Positions 1-6,822 of a stretch of 64,000 nucleotides of DNA are shown here, piece after piece. Both the position numbers and the translations under genes were made by a program. This DNA comes from GCA-2794515 sp033763335 (GTDB lineage Bacteria; Chloroflexota; Anaerolineae; Aggregatilineales; Phototrophicaceae). The notes under the pieces are model-generated. The model ran no database searches. It worked only from the letters and a program-made list of their open reading frames with translations, and was not told the DNA's origin. The DNA is taken from positions 23,093-87,092 of the forward strand of contig JANRKU010000124.1 in NCBI GenBank assembly GCA_033763335.1. The letters are read 5' to 3'. Numbering within the stretch: the first letter of the stretch is position 1; each line of letters begins with the position of its first letter.

Positions 1-417
1 GGCGGTGAGGTCGGTTTCGTCAATATCAGGACAATATAAACGCGGATACGAATACCCTGCCCCCCGTTGGTCAAAAAGGATGATGTCGCGGGTCTGGCGC
101 ATTTCAAATGTAGCCCAATCATCAATACCAGAAAGCGCACTCCCACCCGGTCCACCTTCTAAATAAATGATAGGGTCGGGGAATGGGTTTGGACTGGTGC
201 TATATAAGACCGCAAAGGCAATTTCGACTTGCAAGCCATCTGGCTCATTATAATCTTGTGGAACAAGGAGATACCCACAATCCATCGTTTCTCCCAAAAT
301 TTCACCTAATGGCACAGGAAAAACGCATGGGGTATATTCAATCGCCTCATCTTGTGCAAAAACGCTATGGATACTAATCAAACACAATATTCCCAACAAC
401 AATAACGTTCTCTTCAT
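1..417 (-). CDS. Secreted alpha/beta hydrolase, C-terminus beyond the window
   Basis: This open frame runs off the left edge, so only the first 139 residues are seen. It starts at the ATG at 417 with a signal peptide (MKRTLLLLGILCLIS..., cleavage probably after VFAQ). The body has two motifs typical of tripeptidyl/prolyl aminopeptidase-type alpha/beta hydrolases: the oxyanion-hole loop LEGGPGGSALS, and DIILFDQRGAGYSYP in the next strand-turn. The serine nucleophile, acid and histidine would lie outside the window. It is probably an exported peptidase or esterase; the substrate cannot be told. It is divergent from the nuclease lipoprotein at 537, with about 120 bases between them for two promoters. 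Confidence 0.8.
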   Translation of the reverse strand, partial: MKRTLLLLGILCLISIHSVFAQDEAIEYTPCVFPVPLGEILGETMDCGYLLVPQDYNEPDGLQVEIAFAVLYSTSPNPFPDPIIYLEGGPGGSALSGIDDWATFEMRQTRDIILFDQRGAGYSYPRLYCPDIDETDLTA

Positions 418-536
418 TGCATTACTCCAGTGTGATTATAGATTCTGCCATAATGGTAAACCCTTTTTCACCTATTCGCCTTGTTTTGCGGTAAAATAAA
501 GATAAATTTACTTTTCTGACCAAAGGATTAAGGTCA

Positions 537-1058
537 ATGCGCGTAAAAATAAGTTTATTAATTTTTCCTCTCCTATTATTGATGACTGCCTGTGATGAAT
601 TGCCCAGTGATACGGGAAATGGCGGTAATAATAGCGGTGGAGATATAGATGGTGAATCGGCGCGAGTGGTGCGCGTAATTGATGGTGATACCATTGATGT
701 GGAAATCAATGGCACAGAATATCGTGTGCGCTATGTCGGTGTGAACACGCCAGAACGGGATGAGGTTTGTTATGACGATGCCGTAGATGCCAATCGCGCC
801 CTCGTAGATGGCGAAACCGTCACCCTTGTGATTGATACCAGCGACACCGACCGATATGACCGCCTATTGCGCTATGTTTATGTGGGTAATACACTCATCA
901 ATGATGAACTCGTCCGTAATGGCTATGCCGAAGCCGTCCTTTATGCCCCCGACGATGAATTTTATAATGACTTTTTGGCATTAGAACGCGAAGCAGAACA
1001 GCGCAATCTTGGATGCCACCCAACTGGAATTTTTGATGATGGGTCAGATACCCGCTAA
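537..1058 (+). CDS. Thermonuclease-family (SNase-like) lipoprotein
   Basis: A 173-residue protein. The N-terminus is a lipoprotein signal with lipobox LMTAC (Cys19), followed by a Gly/Asn/Ser linker, so the enzyme should be anchored on the outer face of the membrane. Residues 43-161 form a staphylococcal-nuclease domain: VIDGDTIDV (48-55), RYVGVNTPE (65-73) and DRYDRLLRYVYV (105-116). By alignment to the staphylococcal enzyme, Arg65, Glu73 and Arg109 match the catalytic Arg35, Glu43 and Arg87. The calcium-binding Asp40 position is Asn70, a substitution common in relatives. It probably degrades extracellular DNA or RNA for nutrition. It lies just upstream of the beta-CASP nuclease gene. Confidence 0.9.
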   Translation: MRVKISLLIFPLLLLMTACDELPSDTGNGGNNSGGDIDGESARVVRVIDGDTIDVEINGTEYRVRYVGVNTPERDEVCYDDAVDANRALVDGETVTLVIDTSDTDRYDRLLRYVYVGNTLINDELVRNGYAEAVLYAPDDEFYNDFLALEREAEQRNLGCHPTGIFDDGSDTR

Positions 1059-1073
1059 GGAGCGATTAGCCCT

Positions 1074-2477
1074 ATGAAACTCTCTTTTTATGGCGCGGCA
1101 CGCACCGTTACAGGGTCTAAACACCTCGTAGAAGTTAATGGAACTCGTATTTTATTAGATTGTGGCACATTTCAAGGTAGGCGGGATGATTCGTACACAG
1201 AAAATCTCAATTTTCCATTTGACCCAAAAACCATAGACATCCTCATCTTGTCTCATGCCCATATTGACCATTCAGGCAATATCCCCAACTTGGTCAAACA
1301 AGGATTCAATGGCGATATTATCTGTACACCCGCCACCCGCGATTTATGCTCTACCATGCTACCCGATAGCGGGTTCATCCAAGAAAAAGATGCCATTTTC
1401 GTCAATAAAAAGCATAAACAACGCGGCGAAGCCCTTGTCGAACCCATTTATACCTATGAAGATGCCGTCAAATGTATTCAATATTTCACCACACGCGGAT
1501 ATGGACGCAGGGCGACTATTGCCAACGGCGTGGGGTTAACCTTTCACGATGCAGGTCACATGCTCGGTAGCGCCAATATCGAATTAGATATTGTAGACCG
1601 CGAGACCAATCGGGATTATCGGCTTATTTTTAGTGGTGATATTGGTCGGGCGGGGATTCCGATTATTCGTGACCCCGAAGTCTTGGATGGTGGCGAATTT
1701 CTCATCATGGAAAGCACCTATGGCGACAGATTGCATGAAGCCTATGCCGATTCCGAAAAGAAATTAGAAAAAATTATCACCGATACCTATAGACGTAATG
1801 GCTCAATCATTATGCCTGCTTTTGCGGTGGGACGTACTCAACAAATTGTCTATACCCTTCATCAATTGCTCCAAAAAGGTGATATTCCCAAAATGCCGAT
1901 TTATGTAGATAGCCCGCTCGCCGTCAATACCACATCGGTTTTTCAACTTCACACCGAATGTTTTGATGATGAGATTCGCAAATTCATGAATGAAATTAAC
2001 ACCCATGACCCATTTGGGTTCGAACTGGTGACGTATGTGCGTGAATTAGAAGAGAGCAAGCGACTTAATTTTAAGCGTGAACCCTGTATCATCATCAGCG
2101 CCAGTGGCATGGCAGAATTTGGGCGTGTGGTGCATCATATCTCAAATCGGATTGATGACCCCAAGAACACTATCCTCATCACAGGTTGGCAAGCACCCAA
2201 CACACTTGGACGTAAACTCGTAGATAAAAATCCCATTGTGCGGATTTTTGGCGAAGAACATCATGTCCGCGCACAGGTCGAGGTGCTAAACGGCTTTAGC
2301 GGTCATGCCGACCACGATGAATTGATGAATTGGGTCGGTGGAATGCGTCAAAAACCAGAAAAAATCTTTTTGGTGCATGGTGAGGAAAAAGCGTCCTCTG
2401 CACTACAAAAATCATTGAGTGACCATTTTAATATGCAAGTGCATGTACCCGTACAAAAACAACAATTCACCCTATAA
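1074..2477 (+). CDS. Metallo-beta-lactamase/beta-CASP RNase (Ysh1/CPSF73-like)
   Basis: A 467-residue protein of the usual length for bacterial beta-CASP nucleases. The zinc site motif SHAHIDH is at residues 60-66 (His61, His63, Asp65, His66), followed by GHMLGS (His162), SGDIG (Asp189), the beta-CASP motif MESTYGDR (212-219), and a C-terminal RMMBL region with the SGHADH motif. Family members process RNA as endo- or 5'-3' exonucleases. AAGGAG lies 10-15 bases before the ATG. The stop overlaps the Shine-Dalgarno sequence of the next gene, so the two are co-transcribed. Cytoplasmic; no signal peptide. Confidence 0.92.
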   Translation: MKLSFYGAARTVTGSKHLVEVNGTRILLDCGTFQGRRDDSYTENLNFPFDPKTIDILILSHAHIDHSGNIPNLVKQGFNGDIICTPATRDLCSTMLPDSGFIQEKDAIFVNKKHKQRGEALVEPIYTYEDAVKCIQYFTTRGYGRRATIANGVGLTFHDAGHMLGSANIELDIVDRETNRDYRLIFSGDIGRAGIPIIRDPEVLDGGEFLIMESTYGDRLHEAYADSEKKLEKIITDTYRRNGSIIMPAFAVGRTQQIVYTLHQLLQKGDIPKMPIYVDSPLAVNTTSVFQLHTECFDDEIRKFMNEINTHDPFGFELVTYVRELEESKRLNFKREPCIIISASGMAEFGRVVHHISNRIDDPKNTILITGWQAPNTLGRKLVDKNPIVRIFGEEHHVRAQVEVLNGFSGHADHDELMNWVGGMRQKPEKIFLVHGEEKASSALQKSLSDHFNMQVHVPVQKQQFTL

Positions 2478-2487
2478 GGAGGGCATC

Positions 2488-2760
2488 ATGGGAGAAACAA
2501 GCACCCGTCAATCGTTGACAAAATTACAACAACATATTCAAAAAACAACTGCTAATGATAAGGAAGGTCAAGAAATTTTGAATACACTCAATAGCAATAT
2601 TGAGACCCTTCTTAATCAACAAGACCCTATCAAAGCGGGTACAATTCAGGGGTTTGGAGAACGATTAGCTATCGCCATCAACCATTTTGAGGCAACCCAT
2701 CCCCATCTGATGCACCTGCTCAATTCTGCCGCCCTCATGTTGAGCGATGGAGGGTTATAG
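2488..2760 (+). CDS. DUF4404 family small helical protein
   Basis: A 90-residue protein starting at the ATG at 2488, which follows a strong AAGGAGG. The upstream in-frame codons lie inside the previous gene and are not needed. The sequence is predicted all-helical, with heptad-like Leu/Ile spacing, and ends in FEATHPHLMHLLNSAA and LSDGGL. This matches the FE-x-HP-x-L ... LS-x-x-G-I tail characteristic of DUF4404 proteins. The function of the family is unknown. It lies 3 bases upstream of the CNBD-PH protein, so the two may work together. Confidence 0.7.
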   Translation: MGETSTRQSLTKLQQHIQKTTANDKEGQEILNTLNSNIETLLNQQDPIKAGTIQGFGERLAIAINHFEATHPHLMHLLNSAALMLSDGGL

Positions 2761-2763
2761 AGC

Positions 2764-4647
2764 ATGTCTGACCGTTCCATCGAAACGCATGTGAGGCAAT
2801 TGCCATTGTTTGCACCTCTGCCAAATGAGTTGCTCCAGCAAACCCTTTCGGCAATGGAAATGCACCGCTACGAAGCAGGTGAAACGGTCTTTCATCAAGG
2901 CGAGACAAGCAAAGGGATGTATTTGCTCATCAGTGGACGCGCCGAACTCGTCCGCAAAGATGACTATGGCAATGATGTTCGTGTGGGCAAATTAGAGCCA
3001 AATCAATTTATCAACGAAAAAGCCCTCTATCAAAAAGGGCGTGAGACTGCCTCGCTGGTGGCGATTGTCACATCAACCCTATTGCTCATCTCACGCAACC
3101 ATTTATGGGATGTGGTGGCAAATTATCCCCAAATCAAGCAATATATACCCGTCCCTGTCGAAGCCAAGCCACAAGCACAAAAACCACCAGCACAAAAACC
3201 ACCAGCGCCAAAACAACAACCCAAAACCGTTCCCACACTGGATAATTATCAACGGTCAAATGCCCCACAGCCCATCACGACGGCTATCCCGCGCATCAAT
3301 ACCCCACAACCGACCACCATCCAAAATACACCGCCCACACCGCAAAAATTGGTGGCAGAATTTGAGGGTCAACGCAACAATGAGACGGTATTGCTCAAAA
3401 CGCGCCGTCATTGGTGGGCATTCATCCAAAAAGGATGGTTTCCTGCCCTGTTATTTGGCGTGGCGCTGATGATATGGGCATTTGTGCCGATTGCCTTCAT
3501 CCAAATCATCGCATGTGGCTTTTTGGGGCTATTCGTCCCTGCAATATTGATGTTGTATCATTTTGTGGAATGGCGCAATGATATGCTGATTATCACCAAT
3601 CAGCGCGTCATCCATATTGAACGCAATTTGTTGCGATTTACCAACAGCAAGAGCGAAATTACGCTGGCGCGGATTCATCAGGTGAATATCGAAATTAATC
3701 CAAAAGACCCTATCGCCCGTCTTTTTCGCTACGGGACGGTTGAATTACGCACAGCAGGCGATTCTGGCAATATCTATTTACACACCATCCCCAAAGTAGA
3801 TGATGTGCAAGAAGTTATTTTTGAGAATCGCAGTAACCCAATCGAAACCGAAACCGAGCGCGACCAAATTCGTGCCGATATTGAGCGCGTGTTGGCGGGC
3901 AAAGACATCACTTCATCCGATAATCAGGATAAAGCGGATGTTTCTACACAAAGAATATTTGCCCCCTTGCGGTCTAAATTCGTCAATGATGATGGTGACA
4001 CCGTTTATCGCCGTCATATTATTGTGTGGTGGCGCAAAATTTTACGCCCTGCCCTATTGATTTTGGGCGCATTTGCCGTGTTGATATTTGGGGCATCATG
4101 GGGCTTGGGCGCGTTTAGTGGCATTATCGGCATTTTGTTATTTTTTGCCTCGTTATTTTGGTTTTGGTGGGTAGATTGGGATTGGCGCAACGACCTATTT
4201 ATCATTGGTGATAGTCGCATTAAGCTCATCCGCAAGCGCCCGCTATGGCTACAAAACAAAGATGACCAAATTCTGATGGAGAGCATTGATAATGTGACAT
4301 CAGAAAAAGGTGGCTTGTTGCAAAGCCTATTGAATTATGGAAATGTGAAAATTTCGCTCATTGGTGGTGATAGGGGCGATGCCAAGTGGTTAATGTCTGT
4401 GCCAAATCCACAATCCATACAAGCCGAAATTACCCGCAGACAAGAGCGCAGGCGCAATTTTGAGCGCGATAATGCAGAAAAGCGCCGTAAGCAAGAAATT
4501 GCCGAATATTTAGCCGTTTATGATGAGATGAAGCAAACGAATGTCAATACAGGTGCAACCTACCCCACCCCACCACGCAATGCCAATGCGCCAAAACCTA
4601 AAAATAATGATGTGCGCCCACCGAATGTCCCGCGCAAAAAGCCCTAA
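2764..4647 (+). CDS. Cyclic-nucleotide-binding domain fused to two membrane bacterial-PH (bPH2) modules
   Basis: A 627-residue protein. Residues 10-125 are a cyclic-nucleotide-binding-like domain (LFAPLP..., ETVFHQGETSKGMYLLISG, then the cassette region around 85-97). Residues 130-200 are a Pro/Gln-rich linker with repeated AQKPP units. Two copies of the same module follow, each a pair of membrane helices and a bacterial PH domain: about 218-360 (EWRNDMLIITNQRVIH, then ITLARIHQVNIEI and YGTVELRTAG) and about 420-560 (DWRNDLFIIGDSRIKLI, then ILMESIDNV and YGNVKIS). The tail is highly charged. Family knowledge suggests a membrane-bound sensor with cytoplasmic ligand-binding domains. No catalytic domain is visible, so the output is unknown. 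Confidence 0.82.
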   Translation: MSDRSIETHVRQLPLFAPLPNELLQQTLSAMEMHRYEAGETVFHQGETSKGMYLLISGRAELVRKDDYGNDVRVGKLEPNQFINEKALYQKGRETASLVAIVTSTLLLISRNHLWDVVANYPQIKQYIPVPVEAKPQAQKPPAQKPPAPKQQPKTVPTLDNYQRSNAPQPITTAIPRINTPQPTTIQNTPPTPQKLVAEFEGQRNNETVLLKTRRHWWAFIQKGWFPALLFGVALMIWAFVPIAFIQIIACGFLGLFVPAILMLYHFVEWRNDMLIITNQRVIHIERNLLRFTNSKSEITLARIHQVNIEINPKDPIARLFRYGTVELRTAGDSGNIYLHTIPKVDDVQEVIFENRSNPIETETERDQIRADIERVLAGKDITSSDNQDKADVSTQRIFAPLRSKFVNDDGDTVYRRHIIVWWRKILRPALLILGAFAVLIFGASWGLGAFSGIIGILLFFASLFWFWWVDWDWRNDLFIIGDSRIKLIRKRPLWLQNKDDQILMESIDNVTSEKGGLLQSLLNYGNVKISLIGGDRGDAKWLMSVPNPQSIQAEITRRQERRRNFERDNAEKRRKQEIAEYLAVYDEMKQTNVNTGATYPTPPRNANAPKPKNNDVRPPNVPRKKP

Positions 4648-5414
4648 TCGGCTTTGAATAGGGCGTGCATGGCTTGGGCGGTTTGGTCGGGATATTCCAA
4701 ATAGCTATAATGCCCCGCGTTGGGATAAACCACCAACCCCGAATCAGGGATGAGGCGTTCTAGTTCTTTGGCTTGCCAAAGCGGGGTATCTTGGTCATTT
4801 TCGCCCCATATCAACAAGGTAGGCGCACTAATTTTTTTTGCATACCCAGATAAATCCTCATTCACCACGTTCACAAATGTCTCACGCATCACACCACTGG
4901 TCGCTAAAAAATCGGCAGAGCCATAACGTTTGTTATACCAATTGCGTAATTGGTCAGATAACCCACGAAATCCCATCGTCTTTAAGCCGTCTCGCACCGA
5001 TTTATAAGCCGTTAGGCGAATTTTTTTGGATGGGGATGTTTTAGGGCGAATCCCCGCCGCATCTGCCAAAACAATTTTGTGGATGAGTTGCGGATATTCC
5101 GCGCCTAAAATAAGCGATACCCGCCCGCCAAATGAATGACCAAACAGATGCACCCGTTCAAATTTGTGATGGTGGATATATGCCACGACCAATTGGGCAT
5201 AATCAGCTACTGACCACGCCACAGGGGGTTCTGGGGTATTGCCATGACCGGGCATATCCAGCACATGGGTAGCATAACCCAATGGGGCGAGTTTTTTGGC
5301 GAGTGGCAAAACCAGTTCTGCGGATGCCCCCCAGCCGTGTAACATCACCACAGGCACGCCATCCCCTAATATATGATGGGCAACTGGTATGCCATTGAGC
5401 ATGATGGTATTCAT
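4644..5414 (-). CDS. Alpha/beta hydrolase (BioH/MenH-like)
   Basis: A 256-residue single-domain hydrolase: HGWGAS oxyanion-hole region (26-31), nucleophile elbow GHSFGG (Ser94), acid in IWGENDQDTP and His in NAGHYSYLE. All three members of the triad are present. There is no signal peptide. The ATG overlaps the stop of the MurA-like gene (ATGA), so the two are translationally coupled. The 3' end overlaps the end of the convergent CNBD-PH gene by 4 bases. The substrate is not predictable. Confidence 0.85.
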   Translation of the reverse strand: MNTIMLNGIPVAHHILGDGVPVVMLHGWGASAELVLPLAKKLAPLGYATHVLDMPGHGNTPEPPVAWSVADYAQLVVAYIHHHKFERVHLFGHSFGGRVSLILGAEYPQLIHKIVLADAAGIRPKTSPSKKIRLTAYKSVRDGLKTMGFRGLSDQLRNWYNKRYGSADFLATSGVMRETFVNVVNEDLSGYAKKISAPTLLIWGENDQDTPLWQAKELERLIPDSGLVVYPNAGHYSYLEYPDQTAQAMHALFKAD

Positions 5415-6676
5415 TCGGCTTCCTCTGTGATTTTTGCGCCCAATCCCTTTAATTTGGTGATAACACCCTCAAAGTTGCTACTTAGCACTTGCGCGTTATC
5501 AATCACTGTTTCACCTTTGGCGATTAATGCCGCCCCCAACATGCCCAACCCAGAACGCACATCGGGCGAATCCATATAAATCGCATAAAGGGGTGTTGGA
5601 CCCACCACAATGGCACGATGCGGGTCACATAAAACAATTTGAGCGCCCATCGCCTTCAGTTTATCCACAAACAATAAACGGTTACTATACAATTTTTCGT
5701 GGATGAGGGATGTCCCGCGTGATTGTGTCGAGATGATGGTCGCAATAGCCACCAAATCCGATGGAAATCCGGGCCACGGAGCCGTTTCGATAGAAGAATC
5801 TACATCTTCTTCCCGATTCGAGACATTTAACTGGGCATGTTTGGGGATGAAAATAGAAGTGGTATCCACATCCAATAAAATCCCAAGTCGTTGATAAATT
5901 TTGCCAATCATCCGCAAGTGAATAGGGGCAATACGACCAATTTCTACCCGTCCACCACTCAAGGCGCTAATAGCCGCAATACTCGCCGCCTCAATATGGT
6001 CGGCATCAATGGTTAAATCTGCGCCATGAAGGGGATTTTTGCCAAAAATCCGCACCATATTCGAGCCAACCCCATGCACCTGCGCGCCCATCAATTCTAA
6101 TAAATGTGCCAATTGTTGCAGGTGGGGTTCACTGGCGGCGTTATGGATAACCGTTTCTTTGCCAAAACATGCCGCCAACATCATAATAATGCCTGTAGCA
6201 GTTACGCTGGTCTGTGTGAGGATAATATCTTTATAATCCCACTTGGTTTCGCGGACTTCTACCGCCCCATCACTGATAACAACATCAAAACCCAAATCAC
6301 GCAAGGCATCCAGATGGGTGCGAATCCGATTGAGGGGAAAATCCACCTCCAAACGGGCAAAACTCCGCCGTACTAGCATCGGTGCAAGAAAGAGCAATGC
6401 GCGGGTTTCGCTGGTTTCTTCTACAGTCAGTTTGCGCCGAGTGAGTTGTGTTGTTTGTAGGGTGACAATGCGGTCATCGGTCTGATGAATATCTGCACCC
6501 AAGCCCGTGGCAATATTAAGCATTACCCGTGTACTCGTTGTTTTAGGAAAATTCCGCAATGTCACTGGTGAATCAGTCAACAACGATGCGGCAATCAAAT
6601 AAGCGGCAGTATTGGCATTCCCCGATGGGTGATATACCCCATTCAGTGGGATTCCCCCCTCAATACGAAGTCGCAT
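5411..6676 (-). CDS. MurA-like enolpyruvyltransferase-fold protein, catalytic Lys and Cys absent
   Basis: A 421-residue protein colinear with UDP-GlcNAc 1-carboxyvinyltransferase. Conserved family features are present: an inside-out alpha/beta barrel pattern, GFPSDL (matching the Asp305 segment of E. coli MurA), NRLLFVDKLKAMGA, VRSGLGMLGAALIAKGET and the C-terminal FEGVITKLKGLGA. However, the N-terminal SGAKNAA motif is SGNANTAA (residues 18-25), so Lys22 is Ala and only Asn23 is kept. The PGGCTIGARP loop carrying Cys115 reads FPLNRIR (113-119), with no cysteine. It may be a non-catalytic or repurposed paralogue. SD AGGAGG precedes the ATG. Leads a two-gene operon with the hydrolase. Confidence 0.8.
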   Translation of the reverse strand: MRLRIEGGIPLNGVYHPSGNANTAAYLIAASLLTDSPVTLRNFPKTTSTRVMLNIATGLGADIHQTDDRIVTLQTTQLTRRKLTVEETSETRALLFLAPMLVRRSFARLEVDFPLNRIRTHLDALRDLGFDVVISDGAVEVRETKWDYKDIILTQTSVTATGIIMMLAACFGKETVIHNAASEPHLQQLAHLLELMGAQVHGVGSNMVRIFGKNPLHGADLTIDADHIEAASIAAISALSGGRVEIGRIAPIHLRMIGKIYQRLGILLDVDTTSIFIPKHAQLNVSNREEDVDSSIETAPWPGFPSDLVAIATIISTQSRGTSLIHEKLYSNRLLFVDKLKAMGAQIVLCDPHRAIVVGPTPLYAIYMDSPDVRSGLGMLGAALIAKGETVIDNAQVLSSNFEGVITKLKGLGAKITEEAE

Positions 6677-6687
6677 AGTTGCCTCCT

Positions 6688-6699
6688 GATAATATTATC
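6688..6699. promoter_or_regulatory. Perfect 12-base palindrome upstream of the MurA-like gene
   Basis: GATAATATTATC is a perfect dyad placed immediately upstream of the AGGAGG ribosome-binding site of the gene starting at 6676. It could be an operator. It is also AT-rich enough to arise by chance, and nothing else identifies the regulator. Confidence 0.25.
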
Positions 6700-6771
6700 T
6701 TATATGTAAGGGTGTGTATATTGCCCTCTTACAAGTCTCTAAAGTGAGACGATTATAGGCAAATTGGGGGA

Positions 6772-6808
6772 TAAAAAAAAGACCCCAGCGTGTGCTGAGG
6801 TCTTTTTT
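6772..6808 (-). terminator. Rho-independent terminator after the TadE/TadG operon
   Basis: GACCCCAGC / GCTGAGGTC (6781-6789 and 6794-6802) form a 9-base-pair stem with a GTGT loop, allowing one wobble or mismatch. It is flanked by eight A on one side and TTTTTT on the other. Read on the minus strand, the stem is followed by a long U run 15 bases after the stop of the TadE-like gene. The flanking A and T tracts let it work in both directions. Confidence 0.85.
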
Positions 6809-6822
6809 GTGTGTTTAGGGCA

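Noticed and set aside
422..715. Minus-strand frame of 97 codons overlapping the start of the nuclease lipoprotein
   Set aside because: It overlaps a gene with a clear lipobox and SNase motifs, and its sequence is Pro/Ser-rich low complexity with no ribosome-binding site.
6706..6732. Imperfect hairpin GTAAGGG ... CCCTCTTAC upstream of the MurA-like gene
   Set aside because: A bulge is needed and the arms are short. It may be a decayed relative of the GGGCGCAAC family but lacks the core, so it was not counted.
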